Source: an uncultured Neglectibacter sp. (GTDB lineage: Bacteria > Bacillota > Clostridia > Oscillospirales > Acutalibacteraceae). From it: a stretch of 64,000 nt of DNA. The translations under genes were made by a program, and so were the position numbers. The notes beneath the pieces are model-generated. The model had not been told where the DNA came from, did no database searches, and was given only the letters and a program-made list of their open reading frames with translations. The stretch lies in assembly GCA_937958185.1 (NCBI GenBank), contig CALFFN010000022.1:124001-188000 (forward strand), in the 5' to 3' direction. Position 1 is the stretch's first letter; each line of letters begins with the position of its first letter. Below are positions 26,106 to 33,169 of the stretch, piece by piece.

Positions 26106-26653
26106 TGACTGCTGATGTGATTTTTGGGATTCTTCTTGCCGGGCTGCTTTCCAACAACTATGCCCTTCTGCATTTCCTGGGCACGGGCGCAGTGATCGAA
26201 AACGAGCGTTCCGCCAGGAAATCCCTGGTAGTAGGCTTGGGCAGCACTATCGTCATGGTGCTGAGCACCGTAATCACCTGGCCGCTGCAGACCTATCTGC
26301 TGAAGGACGTCCCCTACCTGCGCACCATGGCGTTTGTCATCGTCATGCTGCTGGTGGTGGAGCTGATCCACGTGTTTGCCAAAAGAAAGCTGGAAAGCTA
26401 CTGCAAGGTAGACTTTATGAAATTTGCCATCAACGGCGCCGTACTGGGTCTGTGCATCCACAATACGGAGCTGGCGTACGGCGAGGCTGTCCTCACCGCT
26501 TTGGCGGTGGGCATTGGCTTCACCCTGACCATGACCGTGTTCTCCAAGCTGCACAGCCGGATCGACGAAACCAGCGTGCCCAAGGCGTTCCGCGGGCTGC
26601 CTGTCTGCCTGCTCTGCGCCGGCATGATGGCGCTGGCGCTGCTGGCATATTAA
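26105..26653 (+). CDS. rnfA: RnfA-like membrane subunit lacking the cluster cysteines
   Basis: A 182-residue six-helix protein, homologous to and inverted relative to RnfE. It keeps SNNYALLHFLG and NGAVLGLCIHN. The usual FLGxCP and TNCAVLG cysteines are replaced by Gly28 and Gly111. Canonical RnfA/RnfE share one [2Fe-2S] cluster bound by these four cysteines, so this pair cannot form it in the known way. rnfB, which normally follows rnfA, is absent; a NusG-II gene comes next. Confidence 0.85.
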   Translation: MTADVIFGILLAGLLSNNYALLHFLGTGAVIENERSARKSLVVGLGSTIVMVLSTVITWPLQTYLLKDVPYLRTMAFVIVMLLVVELIHVFAKRKLESYCKVDFMKFAINGAVLGLCIHNTELAYGEAVLTALAVGIGFTLTMTVFSKLHSRIDETSVPKAFRGLPVCLLCAGMMALALLAY

Positions 26654-26656
26654 AGC

Positions 26657-27007
26657 ATGAAACGCCGTGATTTTCTCGTGATCGGCGGTATTCTGCTGGT
26701 AGCGCTGGTGCTGTTCCTCTTCCTGCAGCTTGGCAGGGAGGAAGGCGCGGAGGTCATCGTCCGGGTGGACGGTCAGGAGCAGGGGCGGTACTCCCTTTCC
26801 ACAGAGGGTGTTTACGAATTGAACGGCGGCACCAATGTGCTGCGTATCGAAGACGGGAAAGCCCGCATGGAGGAAGCCAACTGCCCCGACAAGTATTGTA
26901 TCCACCAGGGTTCTGTCAGCCGGACAGGCGAAACCATCACCTGTCTGCCCAATAAGCTGACTGTAACGGTTTCCGGCGGAGATAGTTTTGTGGAGATCGT
27001 TGGGTGA
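26657..27007 (+). CDS. NusG domain II protein (EetA-like)
   Basis: A 116-residue protein with one N-terminal membrane helix (LVIGGILLVALVLFLFLQL) and an extracytoplasmic NusG-II beta domain (EANCPDKYCIHQGSVSRTGETITCLPNKLTV). Two CxxxxC-type cysteines and CLP are typical. It starts three bases after the rnfA stop. Proteins of this type occur with Gx transporters in flavin-based extracellular electron transfer loci (EetA of Listeria, from memory) and beside Rnf genes in Clostridia. The exact role is unknown. Confidence 0.8.
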   Translation: MKRRDFLVIGGILLVALVLFLFLQLGREEGAEVIVRVDGQEQGRYSLSTEGVYELNGGTNVLRIEDGKARMEEANCPDKYCIHQGSVSRTGETITCLPNKLTVTVSGGDSFVEIVG

Positions 27008-27077
27008 CTGCACGGCAACCATCAGGTCGAACTCCTGAAGCGCAAAATGCTGACCTCCTTCAAAAAGGTTTTAGGGA

Positions 27078-27578
27078 ATGAAAAAGATGAAAAAGGTCTC
27101 GAAACTTACTACTCTGGCACTATTCGTATCTTTGGCGATGATCTTATCTTTCATCGAGCATCAGATCCCGCCCCTTGTGGCTGTCCCCGGCATTAAATTG
27201 GGGCTGCCCAACGTCGCCATTGTTTTTGTACTGTACGGCATCGGCGAAAAGGAAGCAGTAGCGGTGAGCCTGGTCCGCATTTTTCTGGTAAGCGTACTGT
27301 TTGGCTCCGTGATGAGCCTGATGTACAGCGTGGCGGGTGCGGTGCTGAGCCTGACCGTCATGATCCTGCTGAAAAAGAGCCGGCGCTTTTCCTGCGTGAC
27401 CGTCAGCGTGACAGGCGGCGTGTGCCACAATATCGGACAGATCATTGTGGCATGCTTCGTCACCAAAACAGCTGAACTGGTATACTACCTCCCTGTGCTG
27501 CTCATCAGCGGCGTGGTAGCAGGCGTGCTGATCGGTCTGATCTCCGGCATCGTGCTCAAACGCATGGAAAAGCTGTGA
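27078..27578 (+). CDS. Gx transporter-family membrane protein (EetB-like)
   Basis: A 166-residue protein with about five helices, of the family often labelled heptaprenyl diphosphate synthase component I or Gx transporter (FIEHQIPPLVAVPGIKLGLPNVAIVFVLY; GGVCHNIGQIIVA). The fold recalls ECF S components. EetB of extracellular electron transfer loci belongs here as far as I recall. It is last in the operon and directly precedes a strong terminator. Confidence 0.82.
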   Translation: MKKMKKVSKLTTLALFVSLAMILSFIEHQIPPLVAVPGIKLGLPNVAIVFVLYGIGEKEAVAVSLVRIFLVSVLFGSVMSLMYSVAGAVLSLTVMILLKKSRRFSCVTVSVTGGVCHNIGQIIVACFVTKTAELVYYLPVLLISGVVAGVLIGLISGIVLKRMEKL

Positions 27579-27605
27579 CCAATGCGGCAGACAGCAAATG
27601 TTTTC

Positions 27606-27650
27606 AAAAGGACCTGTATGTCCCTGGGGACACACAGGTCCTTTTCTGCG
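27606..27650 (+). terminator. terminator of the Rnf-like operon
   Basis: AAAAGGACCTGT and ACAGGTCCTTTT form a 12-bp stem extended by TGTCCC/GGGACA, with T-rich sequence after it. Confidence 0.85.
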
Positions 27651-27717
27651 TTTTCCCCCTTGGTAGACACAACCGTCCTCACAATAAAGACATTTCTAAG
27701 TTTTTGTATTTGTACTA

Positions 27718-27746
27718 TTGACTTTTCAGAACTTGCGGACTATACT
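27718..27746 (+). promoter_or_regulatory. promoter of tdh
   Basis: TTGACT (27718-27723), 17 bases, TATACT (27741-27746). Confidence 0.75.
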
Positions 27747-27809
27747 GTCCTCAGAAAAAGCACAAAACCGCCAATATTCGGCAAAACTGTATTTATTGGG
27801 AGGACAATT

Positions 27810-28847
27810 ATGGCACAACTCATGGACGCTTTGGTAAAGCCTGTCGCCGGACCCGGGCTGGAGCTGCGGCAGGTTCCCGTTCCGGAGCCAAAACCGGGCG
27901 AGGTGCTCATCAAGATCCACAAAACCGCGATCTGCGGCACGGACGTACATATCTATAACTGGGACCCCTGGGCGCGGGAACACATTCGCCCGCCCATGAC
28001 CATCGGGCATGAATACGTGGGCGAGATCGCCAAGCTGGGCGACGGCGTTACCGGGCTCCATGTAGGGCAGCGGGTCAGCGGCGAGGGGCACATCACCTGC
28101 GGGCGCTGCCGGAACTGCCACACCGGCAATATCCAATGGTGCCACGACACCATGGGCGTGGGCGTGGACCGGGACGGCGCTTTTGCCGAATATGTCTGTA
28201 TCCCGGAAAGCAACGTCATCATCATCGATGAAAGCCTGCCGGAGGACGTAGTGGCGTTCTTCGATGCTTTCGGCAATGCCACCCACACCGCGCTGATGTG
28301 GGATATGGTGGGCGAGGACGTGCTCATCACAGGCGCGGGTCCCATCGGCATGATCGCCGTAGGGATCTGCAAATACGCCGGCGCCCGCCGGGTGGTCATC
28401 ACCGATGTGAACGAGTACCGCCTGGGGCTGGCAAAGAAAATGGGCGCGGACGCAGCCGTAAATATCCAGAACGAGGACCTGCCCACAGTCATGGCGAAGC
28501 AGGGGCTGGTAGAGGGCTTTGACATCGGTTTGGAAATGAGCGGCAACGGCGCCGCCCTGACCCAGATGATCTCCGTCATGCGCAACGGCGGCAAGATCAG
28601 CCTGCTGGGCATTTCCAACCAGCCCGTCCCCATGGATATGAACAGCATTATCTGCAAGGGGTTGACCCTGCAGGGCATTTACGGGAGAAAGATGGACAAC
28701 TGGCACCAGATGTCCTACATGGTGCAGGGCGGTCTGGACCTGTCCCCCATCATCACCCACCGCTATCATTACACCCAGTTTGAAGAGGGCTTTGCCGCCA
28801 TGAACAGCGGGAAGTCCGGCAAGGTCATTCTGGATTGGAGCAAGTGA
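27810..28847 (+). CDS. tdh: L-threonine 3-dehydrogenase
   Basis: 345 residues, the usual length for Tdh. It is a zinc-dependent medium-chain dehydrogenase that oxidises L-threonine to 2-amino-3-ketobutyrate with NAD+. Motifs: CGTDVHIYNWDPWA, GHEYVG, a four-cysteine structural zinc site (CGRCRNCHTGNIQWC), the Rossmann loop GAGPIGMIA and IYGRKMDNWHQM. GGGAGG precedes the ATG at 27810. The next gene encodes the pathway partner Kbl, which confirms the role. Confidence 0.93.
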   Translation: MAQLMDALVKPVAGPGLELRQVPVPEPKPGEVLIKIHKTAICGTDVHIYNWDPWAREHIRPPMTIGHEYVGEIAKLGDGVTGLHVGQRVSGEGHITCGRCRNCHTGNIQWCHDTMGVGVDRDGAFAEYVCIPESNVIIIDESLPEDVVAFFDAFGNATHTALMWDMVGEDVLITGAGPIGMIAVGICKYAGARRVVITDVNEYRLGLAKKMGADAAVNIQNEDLPTVMAKQGLVEGFDIGLEMSGNGAALTQMISVMRNGGKISLLGISNQPVPMDMNSIICKGLTLQGIYGRKMDNWHQMSYMVQGGLDLSPIITHRYHYTQFEEGFAAMNSGKSGKVILDWSK

Positions 28848-29016
28848 AATTCCGGCTGCACCGGGGGCACACGTGGAGCTGACCAGCGAAAACCGCAAAT
28901 GATAAGCCCGACCGAAAGAAAAAGATAAATGGGAGTTTAGCGGTTACTTGTTCTCTTCCCCCTTTCTCATAACAAACCACCCACAACGAACAACTCATTC
29001 ACAGGAGGTCATTTTC

Positions 29017-30204
29017 ATGAAACAGGCACTGGAAAAATACAGAAACGAACTGGAAGCCATTCGGCAGGCAGGCACGTGGAAGGACGAGCGCGTCATCACC
29101 ACGCCCCAGAAATCCCGCATTGACACCACCCAGGCAAAGCAGGTGGTCAATATGTGCGCCAACAACTATCTGGGGCTGAGCAACCACCCGGCGCTGATCG
29201 AAGCCGCCAAGGAAAGCTACGACAAATGGGGCTTCGGGCTGTCCTCCGTGCGGTTTATCTGCGGCACGCAGTCCGTCCACAAGCAGCTGGAGCAGACGCT
29301 GGCAGAGTTTTTGAGCATGGACGACGTGATCCTTTACTCCTCCTGTTTCGACGCCAACGGCGGCTTGTTCGAGACCCTTTTAGGTCCTGAGGACGCGGTG
29401 ATTTCCGACGAGCTGAACCACGCTTCCATCATTGACGGCGTGCGCCTGTGCAAGGCAAAGCGCTTCCGCTATAAGAACAACGACATGGACGACCTCCGCG
29501 CCCAGCTTACAGCCGCCAAAGAAGCGGGCTGTAAGGTCATGCTTATCGCCACCGACGGCGTGTTCTCCATGGACGGCTACATTGCCAATTTGCAGGGGAT
29601 ATGCGACCTGGCAGAGGAATTTGGCGCGCTGGTCATGGTGGACGACAGCCATGCCGCCGGGTTCATGGGCGACACCGGCAGGGGCACCCCGGAATACTGC
29701 GGCGTACAGGGGCGGGTGGACATCATCACCGGCACCTTCGGTAAGGCGCTGGGCGGCGCTTCCGGCGGCTACACCGCAGCCCGCCAGGAGATCGTGGATC
29801 TGCTGCGTCAGCGCAGCCGCCCCTACCTGTTCTCCAACACGCTGGCTCCGGCAGTCTGCGCCGCCAGCCTGAAGACTTTGGAGCTGCTGATGGCGTCCAC
29901 GGAGCTGCGGGACAAGGTGCACGCCAACACCGCCTATTTCCGGGAGCAGCTGGGCAAGCTGGGTTTTGACGTGCTGCCCGGCACCCACCCCATTGTTCCC
30001 GTCATGCTGTACGACGCCAAGGTAGCTGGGGAATTTGCTTCCCGCATGCTGGAAAAGGGCGTGTATGTCGTGGGCTTCAGCTATCCCGTGGTCCCTCAGG
30101 GCAAGGCGCGTATCCGCACGCAGGTTTCCGCAGGGCACACCAGGGAAGACCTGGATTTCGCCGTGCAGTGCTTCCGGGAAGTCAAGGAAGAAATGGGTAT
30201 TTAG
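29017..30204 (+). CDS. kbl: glycine C-acetyltransferase (2-amino-3-ketobutyrate CoA ligase)
   Basis: A 395-residue PLP enzyme of the alpha-oxoamine synthase family. It splits 2-amino-3-ketobutyrate with CoA into glycine and acetyl-CoA. Motifs: NNYLGLSNHP, DELNHASIIDGVRL, VDDSHAAGFMG and TGTFGKALGGASGGY, with the PLP lysine. ACAGGAGG precedes the ATG at 29017. Together with Tdh it feeds threonine into glycine and acetyl-CoA. The 169 bases between the two genes hold no terminator I can see. Confidence 0.93.
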   Translation: MKQALEKYRNELEAIRQAGTWKDERVITTPQKSRIDTTQAKQVVNMCANNYLGLSNHPALIEAAKESYDKWGFGLSSVRFICGTQSVHKQLEQTLAEFLSMDDVILYSSCFDANGGLFETLLGPEDAVISDELNHASIIDGVRLCKAKRFRYKNNDMDDLRAQLTAAKEAGCKVMLIATDGVFSMDGYIANLQGICDLAEEFGALVMVDDSHAAGFMGDTGRGTPEYCGVQGRVDIITGTFGKALGGASGGYTAARQEIVDLLRQRSRPYLFSNTLAPAVCAASLKTLELLMASTELRDKVHANTAYFREQLGKLGFDVLPGTHPIVPVMLYDAKVAGEFASRMLEKGVYVVGFSYPVVPQGKARIRTQVSAGHTREDLDFAVQCFREVKEEMGI

Positions 30205-30235
30205 TTGTCAGTTGTTAGAAATTAGTTATTGGGAA

Positions 30236-30268
30236 ACACGCCCCGGACTGTTGTCCGGGGCGTGTTTT
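30236..30268. terminator. terminator between convergent kbl and MFS genes
   Basis: ACACGCCCCGGAC (30236-30248) and GTCCGGGGCGTGT (30253-30265) form a perfect 13-bp stem followed by TTT. It slightly overlaps the end of the convergent transporter gene. Confidence 0.85.
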
Positions 30269-31463
30269 AAGCTTGTTTAGAAGTTGGCTTCCTTTTCCGA
30301 ATCAAATTGCAGCACAGGAGCAGGACGGGGAAGATCACCGCCGCCAGCAGCCCGGTCTGCAAATTTCCGCCGGAAAATTCCGCCACATTGCCTACCAGAG
30401 CAGGTCCTGCTGCGCAGCCGATATCCCCTGCCAGCGCCAGCAGGGCAAACATGGCAGTCCCGCCGTTTTGCAGCCCTTTTGCCGCAATGCTGAACGTGCC
30501 GGGCCACATGATACCCACGGAAAGCCCGCACAGCATACAGCCCAGCAGGCACAGCGCCGGCACATGGAACAGCGCTGCCAGCAGATAGCTGGCAATGCAC
30601 AGCAGGCTGGAGAAATTCATGAATTTTTCCAGCCTGATCTTCTCCCCCTGTTTGCCAAAAAACAGACGGGCAAGCCCCATCATGATGGCGAAGGCGCAGG
30701 GGCCCAGCAGGTCCCCGGCTGTTTTGGGAATGTGGAGGGAAGCCTCCGCAAAGGCGGACGCCCACTGGCTCATGCCCTGCTCAGAAGCCCCGGCGCAGAG
30801 CATCATCAAAAACAGCTTCCAGAATATGCCGGTTTTCGCAAGCTCTCCGATCTTCATGCCCTTCCCCTCCGCCGCAGGCGAGGGAATGGGAACCGTGCAG
30901 AAAAAGAAGAAATTGCCCAGAGGGATCAGCGCCCAGATACATGCCATCACGCGCCAGTTTTCCAGCCCGAACAGGGCGAAAAACAGGGTGCTGCACACGA
31001 TCACCAGCACATGCCCCCAGCAGTAAAAGGAATGGAGCAGGCTCATTTCCGATTCCTTTTTCTCCGTGGGGCAGGCTTCCACAATGGGGCTGACCAGCAC
31101 CTCCAGCAGCCCGCCGCCCACGGCGTACAGGATCACCGCCAGCACGATGCCCAGAAAGGCGTCCGGCAGCAGAGAGGGCAGGAAACACAGGCTTACAAGA
31201 CCGCCCGTCACAAAAAGATGGGCGGCTTTGATACACAGCGGATATCCCAGCTTATCCACAAAGAGAGAGCTGGAAAGGTCCACTGCCATCTGCACGCCGA
31301 AATTTATCGTCACCAGCACGGCGATCTGGTTCAGGGAAATGGAAAAGCTTTTTTGAAAGGTCAAAAACAGCAGCGGAACAAAATTGTTCACCACCGCCTG
31401 GGACACATAAGCGATATAACAGGCATATTTCGTGTGGTTGTAGTTTCCTTTATGCTTTTCCAT
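30267..31463 (-). CDS. major facilitator superfamily transporter
   Basis: A 398-residue MFS protein with 12 predicted helices, similar in layout to sugar:proton symporters of the FucP type (N-terminal NHTKYACYIAYVSQAVVNNFVPLLF). The substrate is not predictable. It overlaps the end of pnuC by 14 bases, so it is co-translated as the last gene of a three-gene operon. Confidence 0.8.
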   Translation of the reverse strand: MEKHKGNYNHTKYACYIAYVSQAVVNNFVPLLFLTFQKSFSISLNQIAVLVTINFGVQMAVDLSSSLFVDKLGYPLCIKAAHLFVTGGLVSLCFLPSLLPDAFLGIVLAVILYAVGGGLLEVLVSPIVEACPTEKKESEMSLLHSFYCWGHVLVIVCSTLFFALFGLENWRVMACIWALIPLGNFFFFCTVPIPSPAAEGKGMKIGELAKTGIFWKLFLMMLCAGASEQGMSQWASAFAEASLHIPKTAGDLLGPCAFAIMMGLARLFFGKQGEKIRLEKFMNFSSLLCIASYLLAALFHVPALCLLGCMLCGLSVGIMWPGTFSIAAKGLQNGGTAMFALLALAGDIGCAAGPALVGNVAEFSGGNLQTGLLAAVIFPVLLLCCNLIRKRKPTSKQA

Positions 31464-32196
31464 GTTCCGCGTCCCCTTTATCCGCCGTATGTCCCTCAGG
31501 GTGGCGTTTGATATACAGCACCCATTTGGTGAAGCCGTAGCAGGTATTCACCAGCATGGCGGCAACGGTGATCAGCATGATATACGTGCCGGAAATGATG
31601 TACAGCACGGCGTACAGCACCAATGTGATGAACCACGCGTACCACTGCTCATTGTAGCGCAGCAGCAGCAGAATGCCGTTCGCCATGCCGAACGCCGCCG
31701 CCAGCGCGTCCAAATAGGAATCCGCCGCGCCGGGGATCAGGGAGATCAGGGAGCCCACGCCAAAGCCGAAGGCAAGGATCGCCAGCACCACCAGAATGTC
31801 CTGCTTGATACTGAGGCGCTTGACCACGGTCAGCTCCTCCTCCTGCTCGTCCGGGTGGTGCTTCCACCGCAGGAAGCTTATCACGTCAATAGGGATCCAG
31901 AACGCCATGGTGACGATGGCGATGGTGTACCAGCCCATGGCAAGGCAGAGCACCAGCTCCGGCAGCTCAATGAGAAACATATCCACAAGGAAGTTCCATT
32001 TGCTCTGCTTGGAAATCAGCAGCTCGCACACCGGGTTCGACAATGTTGCGATGACAGAGCAGACCACCGCCAGGGTATTGCTGGTATCGTCCAGAATGTA
32101 GTTGGGCAGAAAAACGATGAACGCGCCGGTCATTACGAACACAGCGGCAAGGTAAATAATTTGATAAGGGGTAAATGTTTTCAAAAAATGCTTCAT
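31450..32196 (-). CDS. PnuC-family nicotinamide riboside transporter
   Basis: A 248-residue membrane protein with about seven helices. It fits the PnuC family: the long N-terminal region and a C-terminal RYNEQWYAWFITLVLYAVLYI (in part) with the Trp/Asn signature used for ligand binding. It imports an NAD precursor or vitamin by facilitated diffusion. No trapping kinase is adjacent, so the ligand remains open. It lies 22 bases after the amidohydrolase gene. Confidence 0.8.
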   Translation of the reverse strand: MKHFLKTFTPYQIIYLAAVFVMTGAFIVFLPNYILDDTSNTLAVVCSVIATLSNPVCELLISKQSKWNFLVDMFLIELPELVLCLAMGWYTIAIVTMAFWIPIDVISFLRWKHHPDEQEEELTVVKRLSIKQDILVVLAILAFGFGVGSLISLIPGAADSYLDALAAAFGMANGILLLLRYNEQWYAWFITLVLYAVLYIISGTYIMLITVAAMLVNTCYGFTKWVLYIKRHPEGHTADKGDAEHGKA

Positions 32197-32218
32197 ACAT
32201 ATCCTTTCTCAGACTGCC

Positions 32219-33037
32219 CTATTGGGCTTCCAGATACCGTTTCAGCCGGGGAAATGCCCGGAGACAGTTCTCGTAATAAATCAGCGGAAAAACTTCCGGC
32301 GGGAAAATCTTTTCGATACTGTAATCGTACTCGTCCAGCTGGGCGAGGTTGATGGGCGGGCAGAAGTCCGTACCGTAAAGGATTTTCCGCTCCGTGCCGG
32401 GCTGGGAATGAATGGCGTCCCCAAAGGTTCTGATGGCGCCGTCCACATCGTTCCCCTCTTTTGTCCCGGTTTCATACGCGCCGGAAAAATCCGTATACAG
32501 ATTGTCGTGCTCCGACACGATGCGGATACACTCCGTGAACCGCGGGTCGTCCATATGGGCGATGACAAAATTCACCGTGGGGAAATCCTCCGCCGCTTTC
32601 GCGATGTACCTGGCGGCGGAACCCTCGATATCGTTGTCGGAGGGCAGCACCAGCGAGCACAGCCCGGTGTGAAAGGTCACGGTCAGCTCATGCCGGGCGG
32701 CAAATTCGTAAATGGGATACAGCGCCTTATCGCTTGCTTTCCCGCTCTGATAGCTCAAATATATTTTCAGACCCACTACCTTCCAGTCGTCCAGATGGGC
32801 TTCTATGGTGTGCAGCTGGAGTGGAATGGGGACCTTCAAATCTATACAGGCATTGAGGAACAGGCGGTTGTCCCCCGTTACAGTCTCAATGCACTTCTCA
32901 TTTGCCAGTATGCTTTCCGGGAACTGCATGACCAGGGCGTACCCGGACGTGCGGCGGAAATATTCCTCCCGTATCTCCGGGCTGACAATGTGCGTGTGGC
33001 AGTCGATCTTTCTTTCCATGAGCGTACTTTTGTCCAC
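32219..33037 (-). CDS. amidohydrolase-family TIM-barrel metal-dependent hydrolase
   Basis: About 272 residues. It has the N-terminal metal motif DCHTHIV, a later His (TFHTGLC), IAHMDD and the C-terminal GTDFCPP, the set seen in Amidohydro_2 proteins (decarboxylases and lactonases). GTG at 33037 follows AGGTGA at workable spacing; TTG at 33046 and ATG at 33019 are alternatives. First gene of an operon with pnuC and an MFS transporter, expressed from the palindrome-containing promoter just upstream. Substrate unknown. Confidence 0.75.
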   Translation of the reverse strand: MDKSTLMERKIDCHTHIVSPEIREEYFRRTSGYALVMQFPESILANEKCIETVTGDNRLFLNACIDLKVPIPLQLHTIEAHLDDWKVVGLKIYLSYQSGKASDKALYPIYEFAARHELTVTFHTGLCSLVLPSDNDIEGSAARYIAKAAEDFPTVNFVIAHMDDPRFTECIRIVSEHDNLYTDFSGAYETGTKEGNDVDGAIRTFGDAIHSQPGTERKILYGTDFCPPINLAQLDEYDYSIEKIFPPEVFPLIYYENCLRAFPRLKRYLEAQ

Positions 33038-33079
33038 GATTTCCAATCACCTTTCTCCAGATTTTGCACAAACATGGAT

Positions 33080-33108
33080 ATTTTATGACATTTTCCGAAA
33101 AATGTCAA
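33080..33108 (-). promoter_or_regulatory. promoter with operator in the spacer
   Basis: On the minus strand TTGACA (33103-33108), 17 bases, TAAAAT (33080-33085). A perfect 9-bp inverted repeat, TGACATTTT-CCGA-AAAATGTCA (33086-33107), fills the gap between the two boxes, so a bound repressor would exclude polymerase. Confidence 0.75.
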
Positions 33109-33112
33109 ACGC

Positions 33113-33160
33113 AAAAAAAGCGCCCCGCTTCTATCCAAAAGACGGATAGGGAGGCGCTTT
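33113..33160 (-). terminator. terminator of the exosortase operon
   Basis: On the minus strand AAAGCGCC and GGCGCTTT close a stem containing CTATCC/GGATAG, followed by seven T. It lies 10 bases past the histidine kinase stop. Confidence 0.85.
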
Positions 33161-33169
33161 CTCAAAGAC

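Noticed and set aside
26654..27605. A hidden rnfB after rnfA
   Set aside because: All frames were examined up to the terminator. Only the NusG-II and Gx transporter genes are present, and no ferredoxin-like run of cysteines occurs.
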